Source: Bifidobacterium vespertilionis (GTDB lineage: Bacteria; Actinomycetota; Actinomycetes; Actinomycetales; Bifidobacteriaceae). From it: a stretch of 64,000 nucleotides of DNA. Each line of letters starts with the position of its first letter. Position 1 is the first letter of the stretch. Made by a program: the position numbers and the translations under genes. The notes under the pieces are model-generated. The model did no database searches, was not told the origin of the DNA, and saw nothing but the letters and a program-made list of their open reading frames with translations. Of the stretch, positions 1 through 7,443 are shown one piece after another. The DNA lies in NCBI RefSeq assembly GCF_008698145.1, contig NZ_RZNZ01000003.1, positions 1-64,000 of the forward strand, given 5' to 3'.

Positions 1-76
1 CGCACATCTCGCCGCGCGTGGCGTATTCCACGTCCTCGAACACCCATCTGGCCGCGCTCTTCGTGTCCGTCTCCAT
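1..76 (-). CDS. Partial CDS, N-terminus only, unknown function
   Basis: An open frame runs leftward off the window from an ATG at 74-76. It is preceded on that strand by a good Shine-Dalgarno (GGGAGGA, about 6 nt upstream), which supports a real start. Only about 25 residues are visible (METDTKSAARWVFEDVEY and a little more), too few to assign a family. It is transcribed divergently from the bacteriocin-like operon that begins at 203, so the roughly 126-nt gap between them should hold both promoters. It could be a regulator of that operon, but nothing in the visible residues shows this. Confidence 0.5.
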   Translation of the reverse strand, partial: METDTKSAARWVFEDVEYATRGEMC

Positions 77-202
77 CTGATCCTCCCGTCGGTCGGTCAG
101 GTGTTGCAACGATCACTAGAGCCCGCCCGTGGTTTAATGGAACAAGGGGGGGGGCGAATCTCTCCCACGGAATACAAAGCAGTACAACAGAAGGGGAATA
201 AC

Positions 203-526
203 ATGAGCAGGAAAGCTGTATCCGCAACCGCCGCGGCACTGGCCGTGAGCCTCACGCTCGCCGTCGGCGTGCAAACCGCGCAGGCCGACTCTGGACAGCT
301 CAACAACGCCAACATCATCGCCGCATGGAACTGGAACGGCACCCGTTCCGACGCCAGCTCCTACAGCGCAAAATACGAACATTACGCCTATGCGAGGCAA
401 GACACCCCAACTAACTTCACAGTTGACAACAAGATCGGCGGGATGCATGCTGAGGCCTCGGTATGGAATGGCAACTGGGCGTCCACCGAATACGACTATG
501 CCGCAGCCGGCTTGGGCCGTCGCTGA
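203..526 (+). CDS. Putative lactococcin 972-like secreted bacteriocin
   Basis: A 107-residue secreted peptide. The ATG at 203 is preceded by AAGGGGA. The N-terminus is a Sec signal peptide (MSRK, an Ala/Val/Leu core, then a likely cut after QTAQA). The roughly 75-residue mature part is rich in Trp, Tyr, Asn and His and has no cysteine. Its layout (WNWNG, then SYSAKYEH, then a Thr-Val-Asp-Asn stretch, then AEAS and a Tyr-rich end) resembles lactococcin 972, a non-modified bacteriocin that binds lipid II. The next genes (lipoprotein, peptidoglycan-binding adaptor, ABC ATPase, ABC permease) fit the immunity/export genes that accompany this family. The assignment rests on pattern and context, without a profile search. 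It could instead be another small exported protein. Confidence 0.6.
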   Translation: MSRKAVSATAAALAVSLTLAVGVQTAQADSGQLNNANIIAAWNWNGTRSDASSYSAKYEHYAYARQDTPTNFTVDNKIGGMHAEASVWNGNWASTEYDYAAAGLGRR

Positions 527-540
527 AAGAGGGTTTCGCC

Positions 541-1251
541 ATGTCAGGTAGATGGGGCAGCCGGCTTGCGGCCCTCGCATGCGTAAGCGGCGTACTGTTC
601 ATGGGCGCGTGCAGCCCCACGTCGGCCGCCCCGTCGCCCTCGGCCACCGCGCAATCATCCACGTCCGAACGCCCGGCCAATACGAAGAAACTCGCGGATT
701 CCTTCACCGCATACGCCCAACAAGTGCTTGACATGGCCCATTCCAATAATGTCGACCAGACGCAGATCGACATTCTGAACAAGGCCATACAGACCGGACA
801 CATCTCCCCGGGCGAGTACGAAACGGTGTGGTCAAATTTCAAGCAGTGCGTCGTCGACAAGGGCAATGTGGAGCCGTTGCTCATCAAGTACACCAACGGC
901 ATGTACCATCCCTCTGCGGTTCACGCCGACGATCCGGCAAAGGGTGAGAAATTCCGCGCCGATTCGGCCGACTGCCAGTTCAAATTCGCCGCCTACGTTG
1001 ACGCCGTCTACTCCGTGCAGCAGGACAACCCGAACCTCTATCAGGAGTCATCGGTGGGCATCGTGGACTGCCTGCACCGGCACAACCTGGTGTCCAAGGA
1101 CTACACCGCGAACGACTTCGACCGCGAGAAGAACCAGAACAACTGGGAGTTCACCTTCGACCGCAACAACCCGGACGTGCGCGCCTGCATGGTCGCCAAC
1201 GGCCTGTTCGGCGTCGACGCCCAGCAGGACACGTTCCACGACGTGGGATAG
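541..1251 (+). CDS. Four-cysteine lipoprotein of the bacteriocin locus
   Basis: A 236-residue predicted lipoprotein. The start at ATG 541 is chosen because GAAAGAGGG lies just upstream and overlaps the end of the preceding gene's stop region. The signal peptide ends in a lipobox-like LFMGAC, followed by a Ser/Pro/Ala/Thr-rich linker typical of Gram-positive lipoproteins. The mature part holds four spaced cysteines (in KQC, ADCQF, VDCLH and RACMV), which could form two disulfides outside the cell. The lipoprotein at 45353-46033 has the same four-cysteine layout and is a likely paralogue. The family is not one I can name. Its place between the bacteriocin-like gene and the ABC system suggests a role in immunity or sensing at the cell surface, which is inference. 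Confidence 0.75.
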   Translation: MSGRWGSRLAALACVSGVLFMGACSPTSAAPSPSATAQSSTSERPANTKKLADSFTAYAQQVLDMAHSNNVDQTQIDILNKAIQTGHISPGEYETVWSNFKQCVVDKGNVEPLLIKYTNGMYHPSAVHADDPAKGEKFRADSADCQFKFAAYVDAVYSVQQDNPNLYQESSVGIVDCLHRHNLVSKDYTANDFDREKNQNNWEFTFDRNNPDVRACMVANGLFGVDAQQDTFHDVG

Positions 1252-1307
1252 ACCCACCACCGACCATCAGCGGAAGAATCACACGCAACGCTAGGAAAGG
1301 AGCGATC

Positions 1308-2396
1308 GTGGCGAAACCAAGAACGAAGGGGAACTCCGGTGCGCGACGCGTATCGGTGACGTGGCTGCTGCTTGCGATGATCGTGGCGGTGGCTTTGACG
1401 GCCGGCGCGTGCGCGTTGTGGCTGCCCGATCGCGCCCCGGCGGTGCTGTCCGCCCCCGGTGAGGTGACCAGCGCCCCCGTGAGCACGCAGAACTATGAGG
1501 GACGCCAGTCGGTGAGCGTGGTGCCCACGGTGTCCACCAAACGGCAGCTGCTGCTCAACACGTCGGGCACGGTCACCGCGGACCTGTCCAGCGGCGGACT
1601 GGAATCCGGCAAGGGCGCGCTTGCGGTCAACGGACGCGTGATCGTGGCGCTCAGCACCGCAACGCCACTGTACCGCGACCTTGCGGTGAACGCGAAGGGC
1701 GACGACGTCAAGTCACTCAACGCCGAACTCGCCCGACTGGGCTACGGCGCCCCCGCCGACTCCTCCACATACACGCGGGCCACCGCCAACGCGGTCAAAG
1801 CGCTTCAGAAGTCCGCAGGCAACACCCCCGCGGATGACGGATCGCTCATGCTGGCCGATGTGCTGTGGATGCCGCAGCAGCACGTGGTGCCGGCCGCATG
1901 GCAGGGCGTGGCGGGTATCCCGGTGAGTGCGGGATCGCCGATCGGCGAGATTCCGGGCGGCGTGACGCGCCTCACCATCAAGGCCGGGCAGCCCTCCGAC
2001 CGCGACCGCACGCTGGAACTGTTCGGGGAAACCACCACGCTGCCGGCCGGGCAGGTGTCCGTGGACGACGCGGAATACTGCAAACGAATCACGGACAATG
2101 AGATGTTCCAGCAGTACGCGAGCCAGTCCCAGGTGGATTTCTCCCAGGGCCTCGACGCCACGCTCTCCCTGAGCGAACCCGTGGAGGTGCTGCGCGTGCC
2201 CGCGGCCGGCGTGTTCGGCGTGGGACGCGGCGGCGACCAGACCAAGGCGTGCGTGGCGGGCGTGGACCGCAAGGCCGTGCCCGTGTCGATCGTCGGCTCC
2301 GAACTGGGCGTGAGCCTGGTGCAGGTGGACGGCGATGGCTCCGCGCCCACGCAGGTGGCTCTGGGCAGCGCGTTGGACGGTGTGACATGCCAGTGA
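1308..2396 (+). CDS. Membrane-anchored peptidoglycan-binding adaptor protein
   Basis: A 362-residue protein starting at GTG 1308 behind AAAGGAG. One N-terminal membrane helix (about residues 18-42) anchors a large extracytoplasmic part. Residues about 128-165 match a PG_binding_1 domain (DVKSLNAELARLGYG followed by an Ala-rich helix with AVKALQKSAG). The flanking beta-rich segments look like the lipoyl/barrel parts of HlyD/MacA-type adaptors. It overlaps the ATPase gene by 10 nt and belongs to the same operon. By analogy with MacAB-like and lactococcin-972-associated systems it would link the ABC permease to the cell wall. What is exported, or what is expelled as an immunity function, is not shown by the sequence. 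Confidence 0.8.
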   Translation: MAKPRTKGNSGARRVSVTWLLLAMIVAVALTAGACALWLPDRAPAVLSAPGEVTSAPVSTQNYEGRQSVSVVPTVSTKRQLLLNTSGTVTADLSSGGLESGKGALAVNGRVIVALSTATPLYRDLAVNAKGDDVKSLNAELARLGYGAPADSSTYTRATANAVKALQKSAGNTPADDGSLMLADVLWMPQQHVVPAAWQGVAGIPVSAGSPIGEIPGGVTRLTIKAGQPSDRDRTLELFGETTTLPAGQVSVDDAEYCKRITDNEMFQQYASQSQVDFSQGLDATLSLSEPVEVLRVPAAGVFGVGRGGDQTKACVAGVDRKAVPVSIVGSELGVSLVQVDGDGSAPTQVALGSALDGVTCQ

Positions 2397-3160
2397 ACGC
2401 GGGCGCGCCAAACATTCCGCCCGCTCCCCCGGTCTCCCTTCCGCCCGTGGCGGTGGTGGTCACCGATCTGGCCCATCGATTCCCCGGCACGGACACGTTG
2501 TTCGAGCATCTGACCTGCACATTGCTGCCAGGCGAAACCGTGGCCGTGTGCGGCCCCTCCGGATGCGGCAAATCGACGCTGCTGTCCATTCTGGCCGGCT
2601 GGGAGAAGCCCGCGGCCGGCACCGTGGAGCGCCACGGCATCGCGCGCGTGGGATGGGTGTTTCAAAACCCGTACGGCGTGCCCGAGCGCACCGCGCTGGA
2701 CCATGTGGTCTTCCCGCTGCTGGCCAAGGGCGAGCGACGCGGAACCGCCGAGCGTGAGGCGTTGGACGCGATGGGTCTGTTCGATCTGAAATACGCGGCC
2801 GACCGCCCGTTCTCCGCGCTTTCGGGCGGCGAGGCGCAGCGGCTCATGCTGGCCCGCGCGGTGTGCTCCCGGCCGGACATGCTTCTGGTGGACGAACCGA
2901 CCGCGCAGCTGGATACCCGCACGGCGCACAGCGTGAGCCATGTGCTGGGCAATCTGGCGGGTCAGGGCATGATCGTTGTGGTCGCCACGCACGATCCGGA
3001 CACGCGCGACGCCTGTCAGCGGATCATCGATCTGGCCGACTATGCACCGGGCGGGGCTTTGTCCGGCGAGCCCGGAGACGATCAGGCTGCACCGGCCATG
3101 GCGTCTACCCCGGCCATGGCGTCCATTCCGGCGAAAGGGGCCGATCATGCGACTGTCTGA
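2387..3160 (+). CDS. ABC transporter ATP-binding protein (MacB/LolD-like)
   Basis: A 257-residue nucleotide-binding subunit starting at ATG 2387, inside the end of the adaptor gene. It has Walker A (GPSGCGKST), Q-loop (VFQNPYG), signature (LSGGEAQRL), Walker B (MLLVDEPT) and H-loop (VVATHD), so it should be an active ATPase. The short single-domain form resembles the LolD/MacB class that works with permeases having one large extracytoplasmic domain. The C-terminal tail is Ala/Pro/Met-rich (repeated PAMAS-like units), which is odd and probably a linker. It overlaps the permease gene by 14 nt, indicating translational coupling. Confidence 0.92.
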   Translation: MPVNAGAPNIPPAPPVSLPPVAVVVTDLAHRFPGTDTLFEHLTCTLLPGETVAVCGPSGCGKSTLLSILAGWEKPAAGTVERHGIARVGWVFQNPYGVPERTALDHVVFPLLAKGERRGTAEREALDAMGLFDLKYAADRPFSALSGGEAQRLMLARAVCSRPDMLLVDEPTAQLDTRTAHSVSHVLGNLAGQGMIVVVATHDPDTRDACQRIIDLADYAPGGALSGEPGDDQAAPAMASTPAMASIPAKGADHATV

Positions 3161-4250
3161 ACTCGTCGGCGAGGCCCTGCGCAACATCGGTTCGGGGACG
3201 GCCAAGGCCATCGCCTTCCTCATCGCCGTGATGGTGTCCGCCACACTGCTCGGCGGCTACGAGGCGAACACCGTGATCGCGCAGGAAACCGAGGCGGTCA
3301 CGCGCATCAACTCCTATGCGGACGTGAGCATGATCCTGGGCGGCGCTCCCATCGACGGCGGCGCGTGCGATCGTCTCGTCACTTCCGTGAACGGACCGCA
3401 GGCGGCCGGCGCGATGCGCACCGGCCCCACCGTGGCGCCCGCATCCACCCCCGGCAAATCCCTGTCCAGCTACGAGGTCACGCCCGGCATGCTGGGACTC
3501 ATCGCCATGGGCGACCAGACGCGCCGGCTCAAGGCCGATGCGAACGGCATCTGGGTGTCGCGAGACGTGGCGAACGACTTCGGTCTGGTGACCGGCGGCA
3601 GCCTGCAAACCACCAACGGCACCGTGCGCGTGGCCGGCGTGTTCGACTGGCCCAACGACGGCCGAGACACCCGCTTCGCCTACGCGGTCCTCACCCCCTC
3701 CTCCACCGATGCCAGCCGCACCTATCAGGAATGCTGGGCCAAGCAGTGGCCGGGTGGATCCTCGCTCACCGCGCTGCTGTACACCACGGTGATCTCGGGC
3801 GGATCGGCGGATTCCGCGGGCCCCACCAGCGGCGTGATGCAGCTCAACAAGAGCTTCGGCCAGCGCTACGACGCCACCGCCCTCTACTTCGCGCGCGTGA
3901 CGCGGTTCATGCCCGTCATCGGGCTTGCGGTGGGTCTGCTGATCGGCGCCGTTTCGGTGCGCCGGCGCCGACTGGAGTACGCGGGCGCCCTGCATTCCGG
4001 TCAGCGCAAGACCGATCAGCTGTTCGAGGTGGGCGTGGAGACGCTCATCTGGGCGGGACTGGGCGCCTTGGCCTCCGCCGGGCTGCTCACCGCCTACTGC
4101 TGGCGATGGGCGCCATCCTCCCCCGATCTGGTGCTTCTGACCGCCCTGCGCACGCCTCTGTCCGTGTTCGCCGGCACGATGATCGCCTCGCTGGCCGCCA
4201 CCCTGCTCATCCGCGAGTCCCAGCTCTTCCGCCTCTTCAAGACGCGGTAG
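3147..4250 (+). CDS. ABC transporter permease, MacB/FtsX-like
   Basis: A 367-residue permease. ATG 3147 lies within the ATPase gene, with GAAAGGGG upstream. There is one membrane helix near the N-terminus (about residues 20-40), then a large extracytoplasmic domain to about residue 250, then three C-terminal helices. This is the four-helix FtsX/MacB layout, with the charged MRLSELVGEALRN start typical of the group. With the ATPase and the peptidoglycan-binding adaptor it should form a mechanotransmission-type exporter rather than a classical importer. It is the last gene of the 203-4250 operon. Export of, or immunity to, the peptide encoded at 203 is inferred from context. Confidence 0.88.
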   Translation: MRLSELVGEALRNIGSGTAKAIAFLIAVMVSATLLGGYEANTVIAQETEAVTRINSYADVSMILGGAPIDGGACDRLVTSVNGPQAAGAMRTGPTVAPASTPGKSLSSYEVTPGMLGLIAMGDQTRRLKADANGIWVSRDVANDFGLVTGGSLQTTNGTVRVAGVFDWPNDGRDTRFAYAVLTPSSTDASRTYQECWAKQWPGGSSLTALLYTTVISGGSADSAGPTSGVMQLNKSFGQRYDATALYFARVTRFMPVIGLAVGLLIGAVSVRRRRLEYAGALHSGQRKTDQLFEVGVETLIWAGLGALASAGLLTAYCWRWAPSSPDLVLLTALRTPLSVFAGTMIASLAATLLIRESQLFRLFKTR

Positions 4251-4307
4251 GGGCTGTGCGCGCTGCGGCCGTTGCGGTCACTACGACCACGGCATAATGA
4301 ATGGGCG

Positions 4308-4631
4308 CTATCCGTAAGGCCATTGCGACGAATAGCGCCCGGTTCTCAGCTCCTCATGGGTGCATATGTCCAGCATGCGTATGAATTGATCCGGTTTGGG
4401 CGGCCAATATATGACCAACACATCATCGGCAAGATGGAATTCCACGCATCCGTTGTACCGGCCGCCTGGGTTGTCCAGCACATGGGGCCGATACACGGAC
4501 GGCACACATCCATTCACCTGCAATTCCTCATACATCAGGTGCACAAGCTCCATGGCGAGCGAACGATCGTACCGTCCCAAGCGCTCCAACCGTCTATCAA
4601 ACTCCCTGCCCTTGGAACGGATCTCAAACAT
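4308..4631 (-). CDS. YafQ/RelE-type mRNA interferase toxin
   Basis: A 107-residue toxin candidate. Histidines at 50 (YRPHVL), 66 (EFHLADD) and 92 (CTHEEL) and the acids at 69/70 line up with the catalytic His/Asp set of E. coli YafQ, a ribosome-dependent endonuclease of the RelE superfamily. The central beta-sheet (VEFHLADDVLVIYW) also matches. It is translationally coupled to the upstream antitoxin gene through a TAATG overlap at 4631. No catalytic residue appears lost, so the toxin is probably active. A hairpin (about 4303-4339) overlaps its 3' end and may terminate transcription. Confidence 0.85.
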   Translation of the reverse strand: MFEIRSKGREFDRRLERLGRYDRSLAMELVHLMYEELQVNGCVPSVYRPHVLDNPGGRYNGCVEFHLADDVLVIYWPPKPDQFIRMLDICTHEELRTGRYSSQWPYG

Positions 4632-4876
4632 TACAAGCGCTCCAGCAGACCCATGAAGTGCGCTTTGGTTTCATCAGGCGTACGGTACACCGACTCGCCG
4701 GGCAGAACGTTGGAACTTTTATAGTCATCATCGGCGTATCCCGCATAACGATCAATCAGGCGCCTGACTTCCGTCTCAAGATCGGTGCCTTCAATCGCCG
4801 CTCCGCGCATGGCCCTCGCATAGCGCTCGGGATTAAAATCCAGTGTCGGTCGCTGCCTCAATGCCAATCTGCTCAT
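4631..4876 (-). CDS. Antitoxin of the YafQ-like pair
   Basis: An 81-residue acidic/basic mixed protein encoded directly upstream of the toxin, sharing 1 nt with it (TAATG). This is the standard order for a type II toxin-antitoxin pair. I chose ATG 4876 because GGGGTGAGG sits 4-5 nt upstream. A GTG at 4885 in the same frame would add three residues. The sequence (a basic start, then a helical TDLETEVRRLIDRYAGY segment and an acidic C-terminal half) does not clearly match RelB/DinJ. The family call rests on position. Autorepression through the upstream region is expected for such pairs but no operator was identified. Confidence 0.75.
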   Translation of the reverse strand: MSRLALRQRPTLDFNPERYARAMRGAAIEGTDLETEVRRLIDRYAGYADDDYKSSNVLPGESVYRTPDETKAHFMGLLERL

Positions 4877-4933
4877 TTGCCTCACCCCGTTTCATCGCGT
4901 AACACCAGCATACCTCACTGCGGCAGGCAAACA

Positions 4934-4973
4934 ATGGGCCCCTTGCAAACACGGTGGTTCGCAAGGGGCCCAT
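4934..4973 (-). terminator. Terminator hairpin of ilvE
   Basis: A 13-bp perfect inverted repeat (ATGGGCCCCTTGC and its complement) with a 14-nt loop, just beyond the ilvE stop codon. On the minus strand it is followed by TTGTTTG. It separates ilvE from the downstream toxin-antitoxin genes. Confidence 0.8.
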
Positions 4974-4989
4974 TCAGCCAGCTAAAAGC

Positions 4990-6117
4990 TCAGCACACCT
5001 TCCACATCCAGTTGTGCGGATCCTCGCGCTCGCCCAGCTGGATGCCCAGCAGCTCGTTGCGCAGATCCAGCGTGAGCTCGCCGGACTCACCGTCGGCCAC
5101 GGTCACGTCGAAGTCCTTGGACTTGAAGCGGCCGATCGGGGTGATGATGGCGGCGGTGCCGCAGGCGAACACCTCGGTGACCTCGCCGGACTTGATGTCG
5201 TCCAGCAGATCGCTCAGCTTGATCATGGTCTCGACCACGTCGATGCCGCGGTCCTGCATGAGCTGGATCAGGGAGCGACGGGTGACGCCCGGCAGGATGT
5301 TACCGGTCAGGGACGGGGTCTCCACGTGGCCGTCCTTGTGCACGACCATCATGTTCATGCCGCCAAGCTCCTCAAGGTAGGTCTTGGTGGCCGCGTCGAC
5401 GAAGCACACCTGCTGGCAGCCGTTCTCGATGCCCGTGTACTCGCCGAGCAGGGAGGCCGCGTAGTTGCCGCCGCACTTGGCGAAGCCGGTACCGCCGGGG
5501 CCGGTGCGGAACCACTTGTCCTCAACCCAGATGCTCACCGGCTTGACGCCGCCGGGGAAGTACGGGCCGGACGGGGAGGCGATCACGCAGTAGTCCACCT
5601 CCTGCGGGGCGCGCACGCCCAGGAACGGCTCGGAGGCGAACATGAACGGGCGCATGTACAGCGTGTACTCGCGGCGGGACGGCACCCAGTTGGCGTCGCG
5701 CTTGACCAGTGCGGCCACGGAGCCCAGGAAGTCGTCGATGGACAGCTCGGGCAGGTACAGGCGCTTGGCGGAGTTCTGGAAGCGCTCGGCGTTCGCGTCC
5801 GGGCGGAACAGCCAAGTGGAGCCGTCGGCGTGACGGTACGCCTTCAGGCCCTCGAAGACCTCCTGCGCGTAGTGCAGCACAGAGGCGCCCGGGTCCAGCT
5901 TGAGCGGCGCGTACGGCTCGATGCGGCGATCGGACCAGCCTTCGCCCTTGGTCCAGGTCATGTGGGTCATGTTGTCGGAGAAAACCTGACCGAACGCCGG
6001 CTTGTCGATGAGCTCCTGACGCTTGGCGTCGGAGGCCGGGTTGTCGTTGGGCAGGACGGTGAACGCTTCGGTGAGTTTGTCCAGCGCCGCCGGATCGTGA
6101 TGAGATGCTTCAGTCAT
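4990..6117 (-). CDS. ilvE: Branched-chain amino acid aminotransferase
   Basis: A 375-residue class IV PLP aminotransferase of the long (eukaryotic/actinobacterial BCAT) type. It transfers amino groups between glutamate and the keto acids of leucine, isoleucine and valine. The PLP-binding lysine lies in GTGFAKCGGNYAAS. The substrate-domain motifs KWFRTGPGG and the C-terminal EVFACGTAA (cofactor phosphate binding) are present, and the length is normal. It stands alone between a good terminator (4934-4973) and a roughly 190-nt upstream region. ATG 6117 is preceded by AAAGAAGCAAAGAAT, a moderate ribosome site. Confidence 0.96.
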   Translation of the reverse strand: MTEASHHDPAALDKLTEAFTVLPNDNPASDAKRQELIDKPAFGQVFSDNMTHMTWTKGEGWSDRRIEPYAPLKLDPGASVLHYAQEVFEGLKAYRHADGSTWLFRPDANAERFQNSAKRLYLPELSIDDFLGSVAALVKRDANWVPSRREYTLYMRPFMFASEPFLGVRAPQEVDYCVIASPSGPYFPGGVKPVSIWVEDKWFRTGPGGTGFAKCGGNYAASLLGEYTGIENGCQQVCFVDAATKTYLEELGGMNMMVVHKDGHVETPSLTGNILPGVTRRSLIQLMQDRGIDVVETMIKLSDLLDDIKSGEVTEVFACGTAAIITPIGRFKSKDFDVTVADGESGELTLDLRNELLGIQLGEREDPHNWMWKVC

Positions 6118-6309
6118 ATTCTTTGCTTCTTTTGTAGACGCCGCCCGGACGGGACGCGATGCGCATCCGCGGGTGGCGCTTGATGATCGTATGCCTAGCG
6201 CTTGTGGCGCCGGGCCTAGCTTGCACTATGGCACATCGGACGGGCCCTGTGGTGATCTGGTTCACATTCTGAAAACCTATGACCGGCCATCGGGCGGGCC
6301 GATTACGCA

Positions 6310-6346
6310 AGACGGGGAGCCCGCACGATTCGCGGACTCCCCGTCT
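6310..6346 (-). terminator. Hairpin downstream of rplY
   Basis: Inverted repeat AGACGGGGAG / CTCCCCGTCT with a 17-nt interior, 27 nt past the rplY stop. A second small palindrome (CCGATCGAAGCGATCGG, 6349-6365) lies between it and the stop. There is no strong U-run, so termination strength is uncertain. Confidence 0.6.
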
Positions 6347-6372
6347 GACCGATCGAAGCGATCGGGGAACAA

Positions 6373-6993
6373 TCAGGCCTTGGCGGCGTCGGCGGCCGGA
6401 GCGGCGGCGGCGTCGGCGGCAGGGGCGGCGGCCGGGGTCTCCGGGGCGGCATCCTCCGGGACCTCGACGGTCACGACGGACTCCTCCGGATCGTCCACGA
6501 GCAGCTCGGCGCCCTCGGGCAGCTTGACGTCCTTGGCGAGGACCTTCTCGCCGTCGGCCAGGCCGTTGACGTCGATGACGATCTTCTCGGGCAGGTTGGC
6601 CACATCGGCGCGGACCTCAAGGTGCTGCATGTCCACGAACGCCACGGCGGCGCCCTTCGGCAGGCCCTCGACGAACACCGGCACGGTCACGTTGACCTTC
6701 TCGCCGGCGCGGACCTCGTAGAAGTCGATGTGCTCGATGTTGCGCTTGACCGGGTTGTGCTGGACTTCCTTGACGATGGCCATCTTGCTCTGGCCGTCGA
6801 ACTTGACGTTGAACAGGGCGTTGCGGTTGCGCAGCTGGTAGGTGGTCTCCTTGGCCGGGAGCTTGATGAAGACCGGCTCGGCGCCGCCGGCGTAGATGGT
6901 CGCCGGGATCTGGTTGGCGACGCGCATGCGGCGGGCAGCGCCCTTGCCGAACTCGTTGCGGGTCTCGCCCTCAAGCACGATGGTGTGTGCCAT
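6373..6993 (-). CDS. rplY: 50S ribosomal protein L25/general stress protein Ctc
   Basis: A 206-residue protein of the two-domain L25/TL5/CTC type that binds 5S rRNA. The N-terminal L25 domain starts MAHTIVLEGETRNEFGKGAA and the C-terminal TL5 beta domain follows. An Ala/Pro/Glu tail of about 30 residues (repeated AADAAAAP-like) ends it, common in actinobacterial members. The start at 6993 is set by AAGGAG 7 nt upstream. The open frame continues upstream, but that part has no family similarity. It is a single-gene unit. The 450 nt to the divergent acyl-CoA synthetase gene hold its promoter and one copy of the GGATCCTT repeat. Confidence 0.95.
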   Translation of the reverse strand: MAHTIVLEGETRNEFGKGAARRMRVANQIPATIYAGGAEPVFIKLPAKETTYQLRNRNALFNVKFDGQSKMAIVKEVQHNPVKRNIEHIDFYEVRAGEKVNVTVPVFVEGLPKGAAVAFVDMQHLEVRADVANLPEKIVIDVNGLADGEKVLAKDVKLPEGAELLVDDPEESVVTVEVPEDAAPETPAAAPAADAAAAPAADAAKA

Positions 6994-7178
6994 GATATTT
7001 CTCCTTGGAGTTGTTACTGTCTTCTGCCTTCGGCGCCACGACGCACCGCAGAGCACCCCAAGGGAAGGGTGATTCACGCCGAGTCGATAACGGAACTCGC
7101 GCAGCCCATGGCTGCACGGTTCCCTCGCCAAAGCAACAGAAATCGATTATACACAGCCCGCGGACAAACTGCCCTAAC

Positions 7179-7300
7179 GTCATCCTGAGCGAAGCCCGGT
7201 CGCCGTCATCCTGAGCACAGGCCGTAGGCCGGAGGCGAAGGATCCTTAATTTGCGCACAAGGTTAAGGATCCTTCGACTCCGCTACGCTTCAGGATGAGA
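7179..7300. repeat. Palindromic GGATCCTT element, copy 1
   Basis: One of four dispersed copies in the window. The left end begins GTCATCCTGAG and reaches GAAGGATCCTT. A short loop follows, then the inverted right end AAGGATCCTTCGACTCCGCT to CAGGATGA. The left terminal GTCATCCTGAGC is present twice (7179 and 7205). It sits in the divergent region between rplY and the acyl-CoA synthetase gene. No protein is encoded. The palindromic form suggests a non-autonomous element or a structured RNA. Confidence 0.85.
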
Positions 7301-7346
7301 ATAACAGCCCCGCCCAACCCCGCAAACCCTTTACCTACGCCACCGT

Positions 7347-7375
7347 AAGGTGACGAGCCGGGTCCGAACGGCTAC
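7347..7375 (+). promoter_or_regulatory. Putative sigma70-type promoter for the acyl-CoA synthetase gene
   Basis: TACACT at 7370-7375 is a good -10 box, with TGACGA about 16 nt upstream as a -35. The start codon is at 7444 behind AAGGAGA. Most of the rest of the 6994-7443 gap is the repeat at 7179-7300 and the rplY upstream region. Confidence 0.4.
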
Positions 7376-7443
7376 ACTCGAACCGAAGAAGACGCCATTC
7401 CCCGCGCAAACACGTTGACCAAACACGTTGAAGGAGACCAGCC

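Noticed and set aside
4877..4885. GTG 4885 as the antitoxin start
   Set aside because: It lies inside the best Shine-Dalgarno for ATG 4876, so the shorter form is preferred, though not excluded.
7179..7300. Insertion sequence or REP with a resident transposase
   Set aside because: The GGATCCTT elements encode nothing, and no transposase or RAYT (Y1) gene exists anywhere in the window.
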